Of a DNA stretch of 47,645 nt, positions 32,290 to 42,864 are shown in pieces. The stretch is from Basidiobolus meristosporus CBS 931.73 (lineage: Eukaryota > Basidiobolomycota > Basidiobolomycetes > Basidiobolales > Basidiobolaceae): positions 1 to 47,645 of the forward strand of contig MCFE01000671.1 in the NCBI GenBank assembly GCA_002104905.1, read 5' to 3'. A program made the position numbers and the translations under genes. The first letter of the stretch is position 1. Every line of letters starts with the position of its first letter. The notes under the pieces are model-generated. The model searched no databases, had not been told where the DNA came from, and saw nothing but the letters and a program-made list of their open reading frames with translations.

Positions 32290-32602
32290 GCTGAAAGAAA
32301 GAACTTGTAAGGAAGTGATATATCAAAGACCACAGACTATTGCAGAAGCCATCAGGATTGCCACTGACTATGACTCAGCTATGTTTGGAGTTGGGAAGCC
32401 CACAATGACAAATCAGAGAGGCTACAATCACTATGCAAGAAGACAATCAGAAGCAGTGCCAATGGAAATAGATGCTATGCAGAAGAATCCCACCTCAGAA
32501 GAATGTAAGAAAAAGGACTTTGTTTCAATTGCCACCAGCAGGGACATATTGCAAAGTTCTACCCTCAGAGAGGAAATGACACCAGCCGTCAAGAACCTTT
32601 AA
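32290..32602 (+). pseudogene. Gypsy-3 gag C-terminus
   Basis: RPQTIAEAIRIATDYDSAMFG is a typical Ty3 gag tail, followed by PMEIDAMQ. In a shifted frame near 32520-32565 a zinc knuckle reads CFNCHQQGHIAKFY: the fourth ligand, Cys, is Tyr. Confidence 0.82.
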
Positions 32603-32629
32603 CCATATTAAAGCCCTGAGCATAGTAAC

Positions 32630-33223
32630 ATGGAGGGTGAACTTGAAGAAGACTCAGAACTCACCTTCCATATGACAGAACAATACCTTTCCCAGATGAC
32701 CTCAAACTCAGAAAAGCTAGTATACTTGAATGAAGTAATCAATGGAGTACCTGCCATGATCATGATTGAAACAGGAGCATCATATGAGTACATGTCAGAG
32801 CAATTTGCTTTGAAAGCCAGAATCAACTTGGAACCCACCAAATCAACTTCAGTCTCAACAGCTGATGTGAACTTTCACATAATCAACCGTATTACTCCGC
32901 CAGTAAGGATGAAGATCAATGACTATGAAAAAGATCTACAGGCCTATATATTTGGGAACTGCAAGGTTGACCTTGCACTTGGGACAACCTGGCTATTTTG
33001 TTGTAATCCATCAATCAACTGGAGAACACATGCTACTCAGATCCTGAAGGACAACAAGACTTATGAGCTATTACCTGCCAAACTGGATTTTAACTTGGTC
33101 AATTCCAGTGTTTGTGAAACAAATGAACTTAGCAAGACACAGCTCTGTAGAGCACTAAGAAAAGGTAGCCAGATGTTCCTCATGGCAGTATTACAGAAGG
33201 ATTCTTCTACTCCAGTACCCTAG
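32630..33223 (+). CDS. Gypsy-3 protease region, open 197 codons
   Basis: Retropepsin-type fold: GVPAMIMIETGASYEYMS (about 32750-32800) is the active-site region, but the catalytic Asp is Glu (ETGAS for DTGAS). LALGTTWLFCCNPSINW is the second conserved block. It runs into RT after a stop at 33221-33223. The Met start is arbitrary, as the frame is part of a polyprotein. Confidence 0.83.
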   Translation: MEGELEEDSELTFHMTEQYLSQMTSNSEKLVYLNEVINGVPAMIMIETGASYEYMSEQFALKARINLEPTKSTSVSTADVNFHIINRITPPVRMKINDYEKDLQAYIFGNCKVDLALGTTWLFCCNPSINWRTHATQILKDNKTYELLPAKLDFNLVNSSVCETNELSKTQLCRALRKGSQMFLMAVLQKDSSTPVP

Positions 33224-34232
33224 ATGGTCCATAGTCTTTTGAAGGAATATTCAGACATATTTCCAGATGAGCTTGTAAGCCTACCACCAGTCAGAGATGT
33301 GGATCATGCCATTGAAATTGGGGACAACCCTAAAGTGAGTAAGACAACTTAAAGAATGAGTCAATTGGAGTTGGAAGAGATGAAGAGACAAAAAGATCAG
33401 TTACTGGAGCAAGGATATGTCAGACCTAGCAAGTCACCTTGGGGAGCACCAGAGCTTTCTGTGAAGAAGAAGGATGGAACACTTAGGATGTGCATTGACT
33501 ACAGCGCCCTCAACTTGGTTACCGTGAAAAATAAGTGCCCCATACCTTGGATTGATGAGCTTTTGGACCAACTCAATGGAGCCACTATTTTCAGCAAGAT
33601 TGACCTCATGTCAGGATACAGCCAGATTAGGGTAAAGCCAGAAAACATCCCTAAAGCAGCATCCAGGACCAGATATGGCCATTACAAGTACTTAGTCACA
33701 AGTTTTGACCTCACCAATGCCCCTGTAACATTCATGACCCTGATGCAGACTGTCTTCCAGGAGTACTTAGACAAGTTTGTGATAATCTACCCAATTGATA
33801 TATTGATATATAGCAAGACAGAAGAGGATAACTTGGTGCACATTGAAAAGGTCTTGAAGAAGCTAAGAGAGAACAAGCTTTATGGCAAGCTACCCAAGTG
33901 TGAATTACTCAAGGAACACATTGAATACCTGGGGCACATAGTGACTAGCACAGGAGTAACCTTAGACCCCAAGAAGGTTGATGTAATCAAGAATCTGAAG
34001 CAGCCCCATGGCATATTATAACTCAGATCATTTCTTGGAATGGTTTCCTATTATTGGAGATTTGTCAAGTCCTTTGCAAGTATTGCAGCCCCTTTAACTG
34101 ATATCCTCAAGAAAGACAATACCTACAAGTGGGACATAGCTTGTGAGACTGCCTTCCAGATGCTCAAGAATAAACTTGCTAAACTGCCAAGCTTGAGAAT
34201 ACATGACTTCAGAAAAGAGTTTACTCTATGCA
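33224..34232 (+). pseudogene. Gypsy-3 reverse transcriptase
   Basis: Open for 222 codons at 33356-34021. Blocks: SPWGAPELSVKKKDGTLRMCIDYSALN, FSKIDLMSGYSQIRV (first Asp), FDLTNAPVTFMTLM, and the catalytic box as IIYPIDIL instead of IIYLDDIL. The thumb LGHIVTSTGVTLDPKKV and FLGMVSYYWRFVKSFA follow after a stop near 34019. The polymerase would be inactive because one catalytic Asp is replaced. Confidence 0.88.
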
Positions 34233-34581
34233 TGTTGCAATAACTAGGAGTCCACCTAATTATTGATATATTATGAACTAGCACTTAGTCAAATGATATA
34301 TTTCAGATTATCAACATGGAAATTAGTTTGTAAGATATTTACTAATTATTAGGAATTACAGAAGTACAGAATTTTAGGAAAATCTGAAACTTGTCCAAAT
34401 GAGCTGAAACTTGGCACATGTACTCCTGAGACTCCCCTAATAATGACCAATTAGTCACATTTACGTAGTTCTGTAATAAGTATAAATACTGTGTTGCACC
34501 TCAATAAAACATCAAGTGAATATCAAGGAAATCTTCTAATTCTCCAATTCACTTCCAATATATCTCTCTAATATTTCAACT
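34233..34581 (+). repeat. Solo copia-type LTR in Gypsy-3 RNase H
   Basis: 349 bp, starting TGTTGCAATAACTAGG and ending ATTTCAACT. Flanks ATGCA and GTGTA are a decayed 5-bp duplication; the host frame resumes as TDASNYAIDGVL. It has the B-LTR layout (TATAAATACT, CAATAAAAC, CACTTCCAATAT) but is clearly diverged, so it is probably a sister family. Confidence 0.75.
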
Positions 34582-34896
34582 GTGTACAGATGCTTCCAAT
34601 TATGCAATTGATGGAGTGTTGAACCAAGAACATGAGGGAAAGGACTACCCTGTGGCCTTTGAGTCCAAGAACTGAACTCAGCAGAACAAGACTATCCAGT
34701 GTATGAGAAGGAGATGCTTGCTAAAATACACTGATCGAAGACATGGAGATGCTATATTGAAGGAGTCAAATGCACTGTGAAAACTGATTATGGCTCCCTC
34801 AAGTATATATTTACTCAGAAGGTACTCTCTAGAAGAATGACCAGATGGAGTTAATACATCCATAACCTTGTGAAAGCCAGAGCATGGTGACCCAGA
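34582..34896 (+). pseudogene. Gypsy-3 RNase H
   Basis: TDASNYAIDGVLNQEHEGKDYPVAFESKN holds the first catalytic Asp. Then stops and shifts near 34673 and 34730 blur the frame up to the integrase zinc region. Confidence 0.78.
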
Positions 34897-35905
34897 ATGA
34901 AACATGACATTGAGAAGCTGGTGAAAGCATGCCCAAATTGCCAAATCAACCAAGGCCAACCACAGAGAATTACTGAACTCTTTCCCTTGGAGTCTGTAAG
35001 ATTATTTGGAAGATGGGGAATTGACTTTATTGGAAGACTGCCAACTACCAGGAAATGCAACTGTTGGATGCTAGTAGCAATTGACCATGCCACTAAATGG
35101 TCAGTTGCTAAAGCTGTACCTATAGCCAGTGAACAAGAAGTTGCAAGTTTGATGTACCATGAGATCCTTATGAAGTTTGGATGCCCTGCAGAGATTCTAT
35201 CCAATAGAGATGCAAACTTTATGGCAAAGACATTGAAAGCTTACCTGAAAATGCAGCATATCAAACACCTGAAAACCTTGGCATATCACTCCAGAACTAA
35301 TGGAGTCACTGAATGGTTTAATGGATTATTTGGAAAAATGATGACCAAGTATGCAAATGGAGCTGTCAGTAGATGGAATGAGTATATAGACCAAGCACTC
35401 TTTGCATGCAGAGTCAGAGTACACAACACCACCCAGCAATCACCATTTTACTTAGTGTATGGATGTGAACCAAGGATTCCAGGAGATCTCACACAACCAA
35501 AGCTTACAGACACCTTAGAAGATGAACTCAGTCAGCCAAGTAGACACCAGCAACTGGAACAAAGACGTCAAGAGGCACAAACCGAAGTATCTCAAAGTGC
35601 AGAAAAGATGAAGCAGATATTTGATAAGACTATAGTACCAGAAGCATTGACAGCTGGGAACTTTGTATTGCTAAGAAATTACACTTGGAAGAAGTTTGAG
35701 CTACAATGGACAGGACCATTCAAGATTATCAGAGAATATGCATTTGCAACTTACCAACTAGTGGACAAACCAGGAAATATTGGGAAGACTTGGTGCATAG
35801 CAACAGACTCAAGCTTGCAAGACTTACCAATAATACTGAACCATCAAGATATTGGTATCACAAGAAAAGAGATTCAGGAGAACCCTCCCAACTTTAGTAG
35901 GGGAG
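34897..35905 (+). CDS. Gypsy-3 integrase, open through 35940
   Basis: A 347-codon open frame. CPNCQIN is the second half of the HHCC finger. WGIDFIG carries the first Asp. The second block reads ILSNRDANF for the expected SDRGANF, so the catalytic Asp is Asn. HSRTNGVTEWFNG keeps the Glu. WTGPFKIIREYAFATYQLV is the GPY/F module. Near 35790 the frame shifts relative to the outer copy, which expects NRLKLARL. The frame runs through the purine tract AGTAGGGGAGAA into the LTR. No chromodomain. Confidence 0.85.
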
Positions 35906-35907
35906 AA

Positions 35908-36274
35908 TGTTGTGATCTGCTGCTTAAATGGTTAAGTTAGATCAGTTTTTAGTCAAATTAATAGTTATATGCCTAGCTTATAAGTACATCAGTATTATCT
36001 CTGAAATCAGTAGCATTGTTCACAAATTAATCAGCAGATCCTTATTAGACAGAAATATATATATTAAGTAGATTCTAATTGGGTGATGATGATACAATCA
36101 AATGAGCCATCAGCCACAGCCTGCATTAGGAAGTACAATTAGTCAGCAATTGATCTGGCAAAATGTACATAAGGAGCTGCTGAAACCTCAATGAAGATCA
36201 GGTCAAGTTTAAATGAATACAATACTATCTAAACTTCCTATTTGTCTATAACTCTTATACCAAGACTTGTAACA
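35908..36274 (+). repeat. Gypsy-3 inner 3' LTR
   Basis: 367 bp, TGTTGTGATCTGCTGC to GACTTGTAACA, preceded by the purine tract. It abuts the outer integrase at 36275. Confidence 0.88.
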
Positions 36275-37081
36275 CCAAGATGATATGCTAAGGTTCTCAA
36301 GTGTTTGATCTGCTGCATTTCCAGTTAAGCTTCCAATGTCTTTGCCATAAGGTTTGCTCCTCTATCAGATAAAATCTCTTCAGGGCATCTAAAATGCATG
36401 TGGATCTCCTAGTAGATGAAACTTGCAACTTCTTGCGCACTGGCTACATGTACTGCTTAAGCCACGGACCATTTAGTGGCTTGGTCAATTGCTACTAGGA
36501 TCCAATGGTTGCATTTCCTGGTGGTTGGCAGTCTTCCAATAAAGTCAATTCCCCAGCTTTCAAATATTCTTACAGGCTCCAAGGGAAAGAGTATGGCAAT
36601 TCTCAGTGGTTGGCCATGGTTTATTTGGCAATTTGGGCATGTTTTCACTAGCCGCTCAGTGTCTTGTTTCATTCTAGGCCACCATGCTCTGGCTTTCACA
36701 TGGCTGTAGATTCCTGCAATTGCACAATGTTCATATTCATTATGAAGCTTATGTTTTAAACCCAGGCATGCAATATAAGGGCAATAGGCAATTGGGCTTC
36801 AATCAATAATTTGGTAGTGTGTTTCATCCTGAACCACAAATTTGCTGGCTTCATCCTGGATTATCTTCTTAATCTCCTCATTTGGTCCTCCAAGTACTTT
36901 GGTAATAGGCTAGGCCAATCTGATTCATACACCAAGTTGAGTTGTGCAACTGGTTCTAATCTTGATAAGGCATTGGTAACCTTGTTGTTTTTCCAGGGCT
37001 GTAGACAATCTTCAAATCAAATTTTTGCTGAATGTATTCCCTCCATCTTGCCATTCTTCTAAAGAGTATCTTCTAAGTAAA
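36275..37081 (-). pseudogene. Gypsy-3 outer RNase H and integrase N-terminus
   Basis: The 80-codon frame at 36457-36699 reads CPNCQINHGQPLRI and WGIDFIGRLPTTRKC, the same integrase as 34897. The part at 36700-37075 is RNase H and linker with stops. It joins an LTR directly at 37082, so gag to RT are deleted. Confidence 0.8.
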
Positions 37082-37210
37082 TGTATACTTGAGTAAGGCT
37101 AGTATTGTATTTGCTAAACTTGAACAGATTGTTATTAAGGTTCCAGCAGCTCCTTTTGCCTGATCAATTGCTGACTAATTGTCTTTCCTAAACTAAGTTG
37201 TGGCTGATGA

Positions 37211-37578
37211 TGATGAAATATTGGACTATTTGGTATCATTTGGCAACTAAAAATTTACTTAACAATTCTGGACTAGTCTTGATCACTGTGGGACTAATAT
37301 ACAGCTCTAACATTGCACTTTCTCCAGATATATGATCTTGTGATTATTCCCCTATAGTCAGGATTAAATCAGCACTATTACCAAACATTATGTGCTAACC
37401 CTGAAACTGTTACAGAATGCTCCTGAATATTGAGAAACCCTCCTTACTTAGTGTTACAGCTGTATTACTTCTACAAAGGTATAAATACTGAGCTTCATTA
37501 TTAATAAACAACAGTTCAACTATTATCACTATTTCTTGATAAGCTCCTTATATCCAAATCACTTCTTAAATTGCAACA
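37211..37578 (+). repeat. Copia-A3 5' LTR
   Basis: 368 bp, TGATGAAATATTGGAC (TGT changed to TGA) to AATTGCAACA. It has a GGTATAAATAC box near 37478. Confidence 0.92.
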
Positions 37579-37597
37579 GGTTGTAAGCCCCAATTGC
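37579..37597 (+). other. Copia-A3 primer-binding site
   Basis: GGTTGTAAGCCCC: two changes from the initiator tRNA-Met complement, one of them shared with A1 (A for G at position 7). Confidence 0.72.
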
Positions 37598-37614
37598 CTT
37601 AATCTATTCTAAAG

Positions 37615-39078
37615 ATGACTTTTACCAGCAAACAGAACAACACAAACATCTTCCCTGTAAAGGAGAGGTTTGATGGAAAGAACTACAAACTTTGGAGAAT
37701 CAAGATGCAGATCCACCTTGAAGAAAGGAAGCTTTGGAATATAGTAATAGCAAAAGAAGTTGAGCCCAAAGGAACAGCAGAAGAAGTGGAGAAGTTTCAA
37801 GAGAAGGAGAGAAAGACCTTTAATGCCATATGTATCAATGTGCAATATTACTTCATTGGACAAATCCATGCCTCAAATACTGCCATAACAACATGGGAAT
37901 CCTTAGAGAAGATCTTTAGGGCAAAATCAGTATCAAGCAAGCTTTATTTGAAACAAAAGTTCTTCAACATGAGGAAGAAGCCAGATGATCACATGCTGCA
38001 ACTCATTACCAAAATGGAGACACCTGCAGAAGAACTTTACAGTATTAATGCTGGTGTAAATGATGAAGAAAAGATACTCCGTCTGCTTTGCAGCCTACCA
38101 GACAAGTATGAGCCACTCATACTTTCTTTTGAAAGCCAAGAAGACAACTGGACTTTAGACAATGTCAAAGGAAGACTTCTTCATGAAGAACTCAGACATA
38201 ATGATCAAGCAGAGAAAATTGAAGATAATACTTTATTCAGTTCAGAAAGGCACTCACAAAAGAAGGGAAAACAACAAAACCAAAGAAAACCTGGTTGCTG
38301 CAACTATTATAAAAAGCCAGGACACTGGGCAAGAGAATGCAAGAAGAGACAAGCAGACAAAAAACAGAAACCAGAGCAGGCAAACCATACAAATACTGAT
38401 GAGCAGTTATTTGTAACCATACAAGAAAGTGCAGGTAACCAAAGTAATGAATGGTATATTGACTATGGAACCTCACAGCATATTTGTGGTATAAAGGAGT
38501 GGTTCAGCAACTTAAAAACTATTCCTGTAAGAAAGGTTTATCTGAGAGATAACTCTGCTCTGGAAGCTACGGCAAGTGGGTCTATACAACTAAATATGAG
38601 CAATAGCTCAGGGGCAACTACAGCAAGACTCACTGACATACTCTATATACCTGAAATAGCTAAGAACTTACTCTCAGTCAGTAAAGCAACTGCTCAGGGA
38701 CTGAAATTTGTTTTTAATAAAATGAGCTGCTCAATATTGAGTGAGAATGGACAAAAATTATCTTGGGGAATCAGAGATCACAATATATTCAAGTTACAAT
38801 GCAAGATCATTGTACCTGAGTATGTCAACATTGCTGAAACTGATGAAACCAACTGGGAGACGTGGCATAGGGGGCTAGGACACATTGGGGAACAGAAAAT
38901 GAGCCAATTGGTCAAAAATCCGCTTGTTTTGGGCATAAAATACTCAATTCCAATCAAATTGAATGTTTGTAAGGGATGTTCATATGGCAAACAAGTTGGC
39001 AATGTTTCAAGAGCTCAGAAGGCATCAATACAATCAAAATATTGGCTAGTGTACACTCAGACATATGTGGCCCCATGA
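37615..39078 (+). CDS. Copia-A3 gag, protease and pre-integrase, open 487 codons
   Basis: The longest frame in the window. Start MTFTSKQNNTN at 37615. The gag core covers codons 15-210. The zinc knuckle near 38300-38345 reads CNYYKKPGHWAREC: the second Cys is Tyr. The protease motif near 38460 reads DYGTSQH instead of DSGTSQH. The integrase zinc region WHRGLGHI...CKGCSYGK keeps HHCC. A 1-nt loss near 38992 shifts the frame, so the last residues are out of phase. Open but with two key residues replaced. Confidence 0.88.
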   Translation: MTFTSKQNNTNIFPVKERFDGKNYKLWRIKMQIHLEERKLWNIVIAKEVEPKGTAEEVEKFQEKERKTFNAICINVQYYFIGQIHASNTAITTWESLEKIFRAKSVSSKLYLKQKFFNMRKKPDDHMLQLITKMETPAEELYSINAGVNDEEKILRLLCSLPDKYEPLILSFESQEDNWTLDNVKGRLLHEELRHNDQAEKIEDNTLFSSERHSQKKGKQQNQRKPGCCNYYKKPGHWARECKKRQADKKQKPEQANHTNTDEQLFVTIQESAGNQSNEWYIDYGTSQHICGIKEWFSNLKTIPVRKVYLRDNSALEATASGSIQLNMSNSSGATTARLTDILYIPEIAKNLLSVSKATAQGLKFVFNKMSCSILSENGQKLSWGIRDHNIFKLQCKIIVPEYVNIAETDETNWETWHRGLGHIGEQKMSQLVKNPLVLGIKYSIPIKLNVCKGCSYGKQVGNVSRAQKASIQSKYWLVYTQTYVAP

Positions 39079-40205
39079 GAACACTGTCCTTTGGAGCCAA
39101 GAGATACTTTATGATGTTTATTGATGACAAAACAAGATGTACATGGGGGTACTTCCTCAAAACAAAGGATGAAGCTTTAGAGATGTTTGAGAACTTCAAG
39201 AACATGGCAGAAACACAAATTGGGTGTAAATTGAAGGTACTACAAAGTGTCAATGGAGGAGAATACTGCTCAAAGGAGTTTGCAAAATACTGCTCATCTA
39301 CTGGTACACTTCAACAGTCCACAGTTCCTCATACTCCACAGCAAAATGGAGTAGCAGAATGTCAAATAGAAAAATAGTATAGATGGGAAGATCTATACTA
39401 CATGATAAGGGAATGGACTACAAGCTTTGGGTTGAATCTATTGCTACCAATGTATACATCAAGAACATATGCCCAACAACAGCACTACACAATTCTATAC
39501 CCTTTGCAGCTTATACAGGCAAAAAACTAGATCTCCAGCACCTCAAGATCTTTGGCAGTGATGTTTTTTATCACATCCGTGACAATAAACGCTCAAAGTT
39601 GGAACCAAAGAGTAGGAAAGGGATCTTTCTTGGGTATTGTGAAGATACTAAAGGGTAAAGAGTGTATGATGGCAAAATTCACAAGCCGATCAAGAGCAGG
39701 GACGTTGTATATGAGGAGAATTCAGATCAGAAAGCCACAGATATCATTGGCCAGCTGCCTGATGATGCAATCAACACTAATGAAGAAGATACGTGCCAAA
39801 TCCCGCCAGATACAGAAGATACTTCTACCAGTTCCAGATCAGAACAGATTTTCCCAGTTAGGAGATCTATGAGTGTAAGAAATGCCCCTGGATCCTGGTG
39901 GCAGACAACCAATGATCATGAAGAAGCTAATCTTGCCTTATGTGCCAAACCTGAGAATCTGGTACAGGCAATGCAGAGTCCAGATGCTACTAAGTGGCAA
40001 CAAGCCATGCAGGAGAAGTACCAATCACTGATCAAGGCAAAAACGTGGGAACTGATAGATTTACCAAATGGGAGAAAGCTGATAGGATGTAGATGGGCCT
40101 ACAAGATCAAGATAACCTCAAATGGTGCCGTTGATAAGTACAAGGCTAGATTGGTGGCTAAAGGCTATTCCCAGATCCAAGGACTAGACTTTAAGCAAAG
40201 ATTTA
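38976..40205 (+). pseudogene. Copia-A3 integrase and start of RT
   Basis: VHSDICGPMRTLSFGAKRYFM has the first Asp. The second block reads SVNGGEY, with Asp changed to Val. TAG at 39380-39382 is shared with A1. The later part is open at 39383-39658 and 39662-40210 (GCRWAYKIKITSNG, YKARLVAKGYSQ). TAA at 39656-39658 splits them. The frame ends at the first internal deletion. Confidence 0.87.
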
Positions 40206-41036
40206 GGTGACCAAGAGGCACTTATACAGACAAAATCAGATCTCTTCAGCAAGTTTGAGATGAAAGATCTTGGAAAATTGAGCTATTTTCTTGGAATTGA
40301 GGTCAAATTTGACATACTTATGCAGAAAATTGCGCTGAGTCAGACTAAGTACATCTGGGACATTTGTAGAAGCTTCAAAATGGAAAATTGCAAATCTGCA
40401 GCTACCCCTTTGGACAATAACCTGAAATTAAGCAAATCTCAGCCAGTTATAGATGAAAATGGCCCAAATATGGACCAAAACTTTCCCTATCAATCAATAG
40501 TTGGTAGCCTAATGTACTTGATGGTGTCTTCACGTCCAGATATTTCAGTGCCAGTTGGAAAAGTCAGTCAATTCATGCAAAACTACAGATTAGATTAAAT
40601 TATAATAGTCAAGCAAATCTTCAGATATCTACAAGTCACCATCAAGATGGTACTGGAATACTCTGGAGCTGCTAATAGAAAAATATGCAATGGTTATAGT
40701 GATTCAGATTAGGGTAGGGATCTGATTGACAGAAGCTCTATGGCTACAAAATTATTCAAAGACTTAGGTTTTATTTCAGATGAAACAACATCTATTTATA
40801 AGGATAATCAATATTGTATTTCATGAGCTAGAAATCTTATTAATCATGCCAGAACTAAGCACATTGATATACAGCATCACTTTGTGAGGAAAGCTGTAGA
40901 AAATAACTTAGTAGAGTTAGTGTACTGCCCAACTAACAAAATGGTGGCAGATATATTGACAAAACCACTAGCTAGGCCACAATTTGAGAATATCAGAGAG
41001 GAATTAGGATTAAGAGATTATTTAGTTGAGGGGGAG
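40206..41036 (+). pseudogene. Copia-A3 RT end and RNase H, deleted
   Basis: About 370 bp, including the catalytic box, are missing at 40205 compared with A1 14100-14465. MKDLGKLSYFLGIEVKF to PDISVPVGKVSQFMQNY is open at 40260-40598. Then a ~180-bp patch nearly identical to A2 42505-42685 follows, with two stops. A second ~125-bp deletion lies near 40738. The purine tract GAGGGGGAG ends it. Confidence 0.85.
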
Positions 41037-41405
41037 TGTTGAAATATTGGACTATTTGGTATCATTCTGCAGCTAAAAGTTTACTTAACAATTCTGGACT
41101 AGTCTTGGTCACTGTTGGACTAATTTACAGCTCTAACTTTGCCACTTTCTCCAGATCTTTGATATTATGATTATTCCCCTAAAGTCAGGATCAAATTAGC
41201 ACTAATACTAACTATTATGTACTAACCCTGAAACTGTTACAGAATGCTCCTGAATATTGAGAAACCCTCCTTACTTAGTGTTACAGCTGTATTACTTCTA
41301 CAAAGGTATAAATACTGAGCTTCATTATTAATAAACAACAGTTCAACTATTATCACTATTTCTTGATAAGTTCCTTATATCCAAATCACTTCCTAAATTG
41401 CTACA
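41037..41405 (+). repeat. Copia-A3 3' LTR
   Basis: 369 bp, TGTTGAAATATTGGAC to AATTGCTACA. It is very close to the 5' LTR. Confidence 0.93.
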
Positions 41406-41611
41406 GATGACTCATTTGATTACATATTCATCACACAATAAGATTCTACTATATATATCTATTTCTGTCTGATTGGGATCTGCTGATTCATTTGCTGAAT
41501 TATGCTGCTGATTTGATAGATAACACCACTACACTGATAGGCTCAATATGTAACTAATTATTTGGACTAAAAGCTGATCTAACTCAAATAATCAAGCAGT
41601 ACATCATTACA

Positions 41612-42864
41612 AATCACTGGGCAAGGCAAAAATGTTGGAGCTGGTAGATTTACCAAATGGGAGAAAACCAATCAGATGTAGATGGGTCCACAGATCAAGA
41701 TAGCCTCAAATAGTATGTTTGATAAGTACAAGGCTAGATTGGTGGTTAAAGACTATTCCCAAATCCAGGGACTAGACTTTAAGCAAACATTTGCTCCAGT
41801 TGCTAAGTTTAGCTCCATTTGGGCAGCTCTTGACCTGGCAGCTGTACATATTCTAGATCTTTACCAAATGGATCACACAACAGCCTTTCAGGTGGGGATT
41901 TACAGGTAATGATATATTTATGGAGCAACCAGATAGCTTTATCAATCTAAAAGGCCCCCATAAGGCGTGCAGACTCAGGAAAATGTTTCATGGGCCTAAG
42001 CAGGCACCTAGAGCATAGTATAACCAGATTAATACATATCTGGAGAAGATTGGGTTCATTTGTAGCACTGCAGATCACAGTATATATGTGAAGCAGCTCA
42101 AAAAGGTGTGATCATTGTGGTTCTTTATGTGCACAACCTACTAATAGCTAGAAGTGATCCTGAGGCACTTGAACAGAAAAAATCAGATTTCTTCTGCAAG
42201 TTTGATATGAAAGATCATGGAAAATTTAGCTATCTACTTGGAATTGAAGTCAAATCTGACTTACCTACTCAGAAGACTGTACCAAGTCAGTCTAAGTACA
42301 TCAGGGAAATTCTTAGATGCTTTAAATGGACAATTGCAGACCTGCAGCTACCCCTATGGAAAATAATCTAAAGTTCAGCAAAACTCAGTCAGCTTTAGGT
42401 GAAAACAGCTCAAATATGGACCATAACCTTCCCTACAAATAGCAATTTTTGCCTGATGTACCTGATGGTGTCTACATGTCCAGATTTTGCAGTGTCAGCT
42501 GGAATAGTCAGTCAATTCATGCAAAACTACAGATTAGATTAAATTATAATAGTCAAGCAAATCTTCAGATATCTACAAGTCACCATCAAAATGGTACTGA
42601 AATACTCTGGAGCTGCTAATAAACAAATATGCAACGGTTATTGTGATTCAGATTAGGGTAGGGATCTGACTGACAGAAGCTCTACTACTCTATTTCTTTG
42701 TGCTGGTGCAGCTATTACTTGGAGTTGCAAGAAACAACCCAGAGTGGCCCTATCTTCAACTGAAGCTGAATATATGGGCACTTGTCAAGCAATTAAGGAG
42801 GCTATATGGCTACAGTGCTATTTGAGACTTGGGCTTTAATTCAGATGAACCAACATGTATTTAC
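41612..42864 (+). pseudogene. Copia-A2 RT and RNase H
   Basis: It continues 31310. CRWVH, YKARLVVKDYSQIQGLDFKQTFAPVAKF and QMDHTTAF are RT blocks. The catalytic box reads YVHNLL instead of YVDDLL (42125-42140). RNase H has DSD with TAG for Trp near 42653, then SSTEAEYMGTCQAIKEAIWL. It is cut by Copia-B4 after ATGTATTTAC. Confidence 0.85.

Larger units (their letters stand above)
32290..36274 (+). mobile_element. Gypsy-3 inner copy, 5' truncated
   Basis: Gag tail, protease, RT, RNase H, integrase and 3' LTR in order. The 5' LTR, PBS and most of gag are missing at the inverted junction near 32290. A foreign solo LTR (34233-34581) splits RNase H. Several frames are long and open, but key catalytic residues are changed. 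Confidence 0.85.
37211..41405 (+). mobile_element. Copia-A3, youngest-looking copia copy
   Basis: LTRs 37211-37578 and 41037-41405; GATGA at 37206-37210 and 41406-41410. The 5' half is close to A1 and has a 487-codon open frame. Two internal deletions (near 40205 and 40738) remove the RT core and part of RNase H, so it cannot be autonomous. Confidence 0.93.
31311..41611 (-). mobile_element. Gypsy-3 outer copy, carrying an inner Gypsy-3 and Copia-A3
   Basis: LTRs of the same family and orientation lie at 31311-31676 and at 37082-37210 plus 41411-41611. The flanks CAATC (31306-31310) and (A)AATC (41611-41615) are the target duplication, and A2 resumes exactly there. Only RNase H to integrase remain of its body (36275-37081 and 31677-32289). 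The inner plus-strand copy sits within the integrase. Confidence 0.75.
37082..41611 (-). repeat. Gypsy-3 outer 5' LTR, split by Copia-A3
   Basis: 37082-37210 and 41411-41611 join to a ~330-bp LTR matching 31311-31676. GATGA at the break is doubled by the Copia-A3 insertion. Confidence 0.82.
28996..42864 (+). mobile_element. Copia-A2, split by the Gypsy-3 composite
   Basis: 5' LTR remnant 28996-29325, gag to RT start 29324-31310, then RT and RNase H at 41612-42864. The copies at 40019 and 13920 read straight through the break. It is itself cut at 42865 by Copia-B4. It is more diverged from A1 than A3 is, and heavily mutated. Confidence 0.87.
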
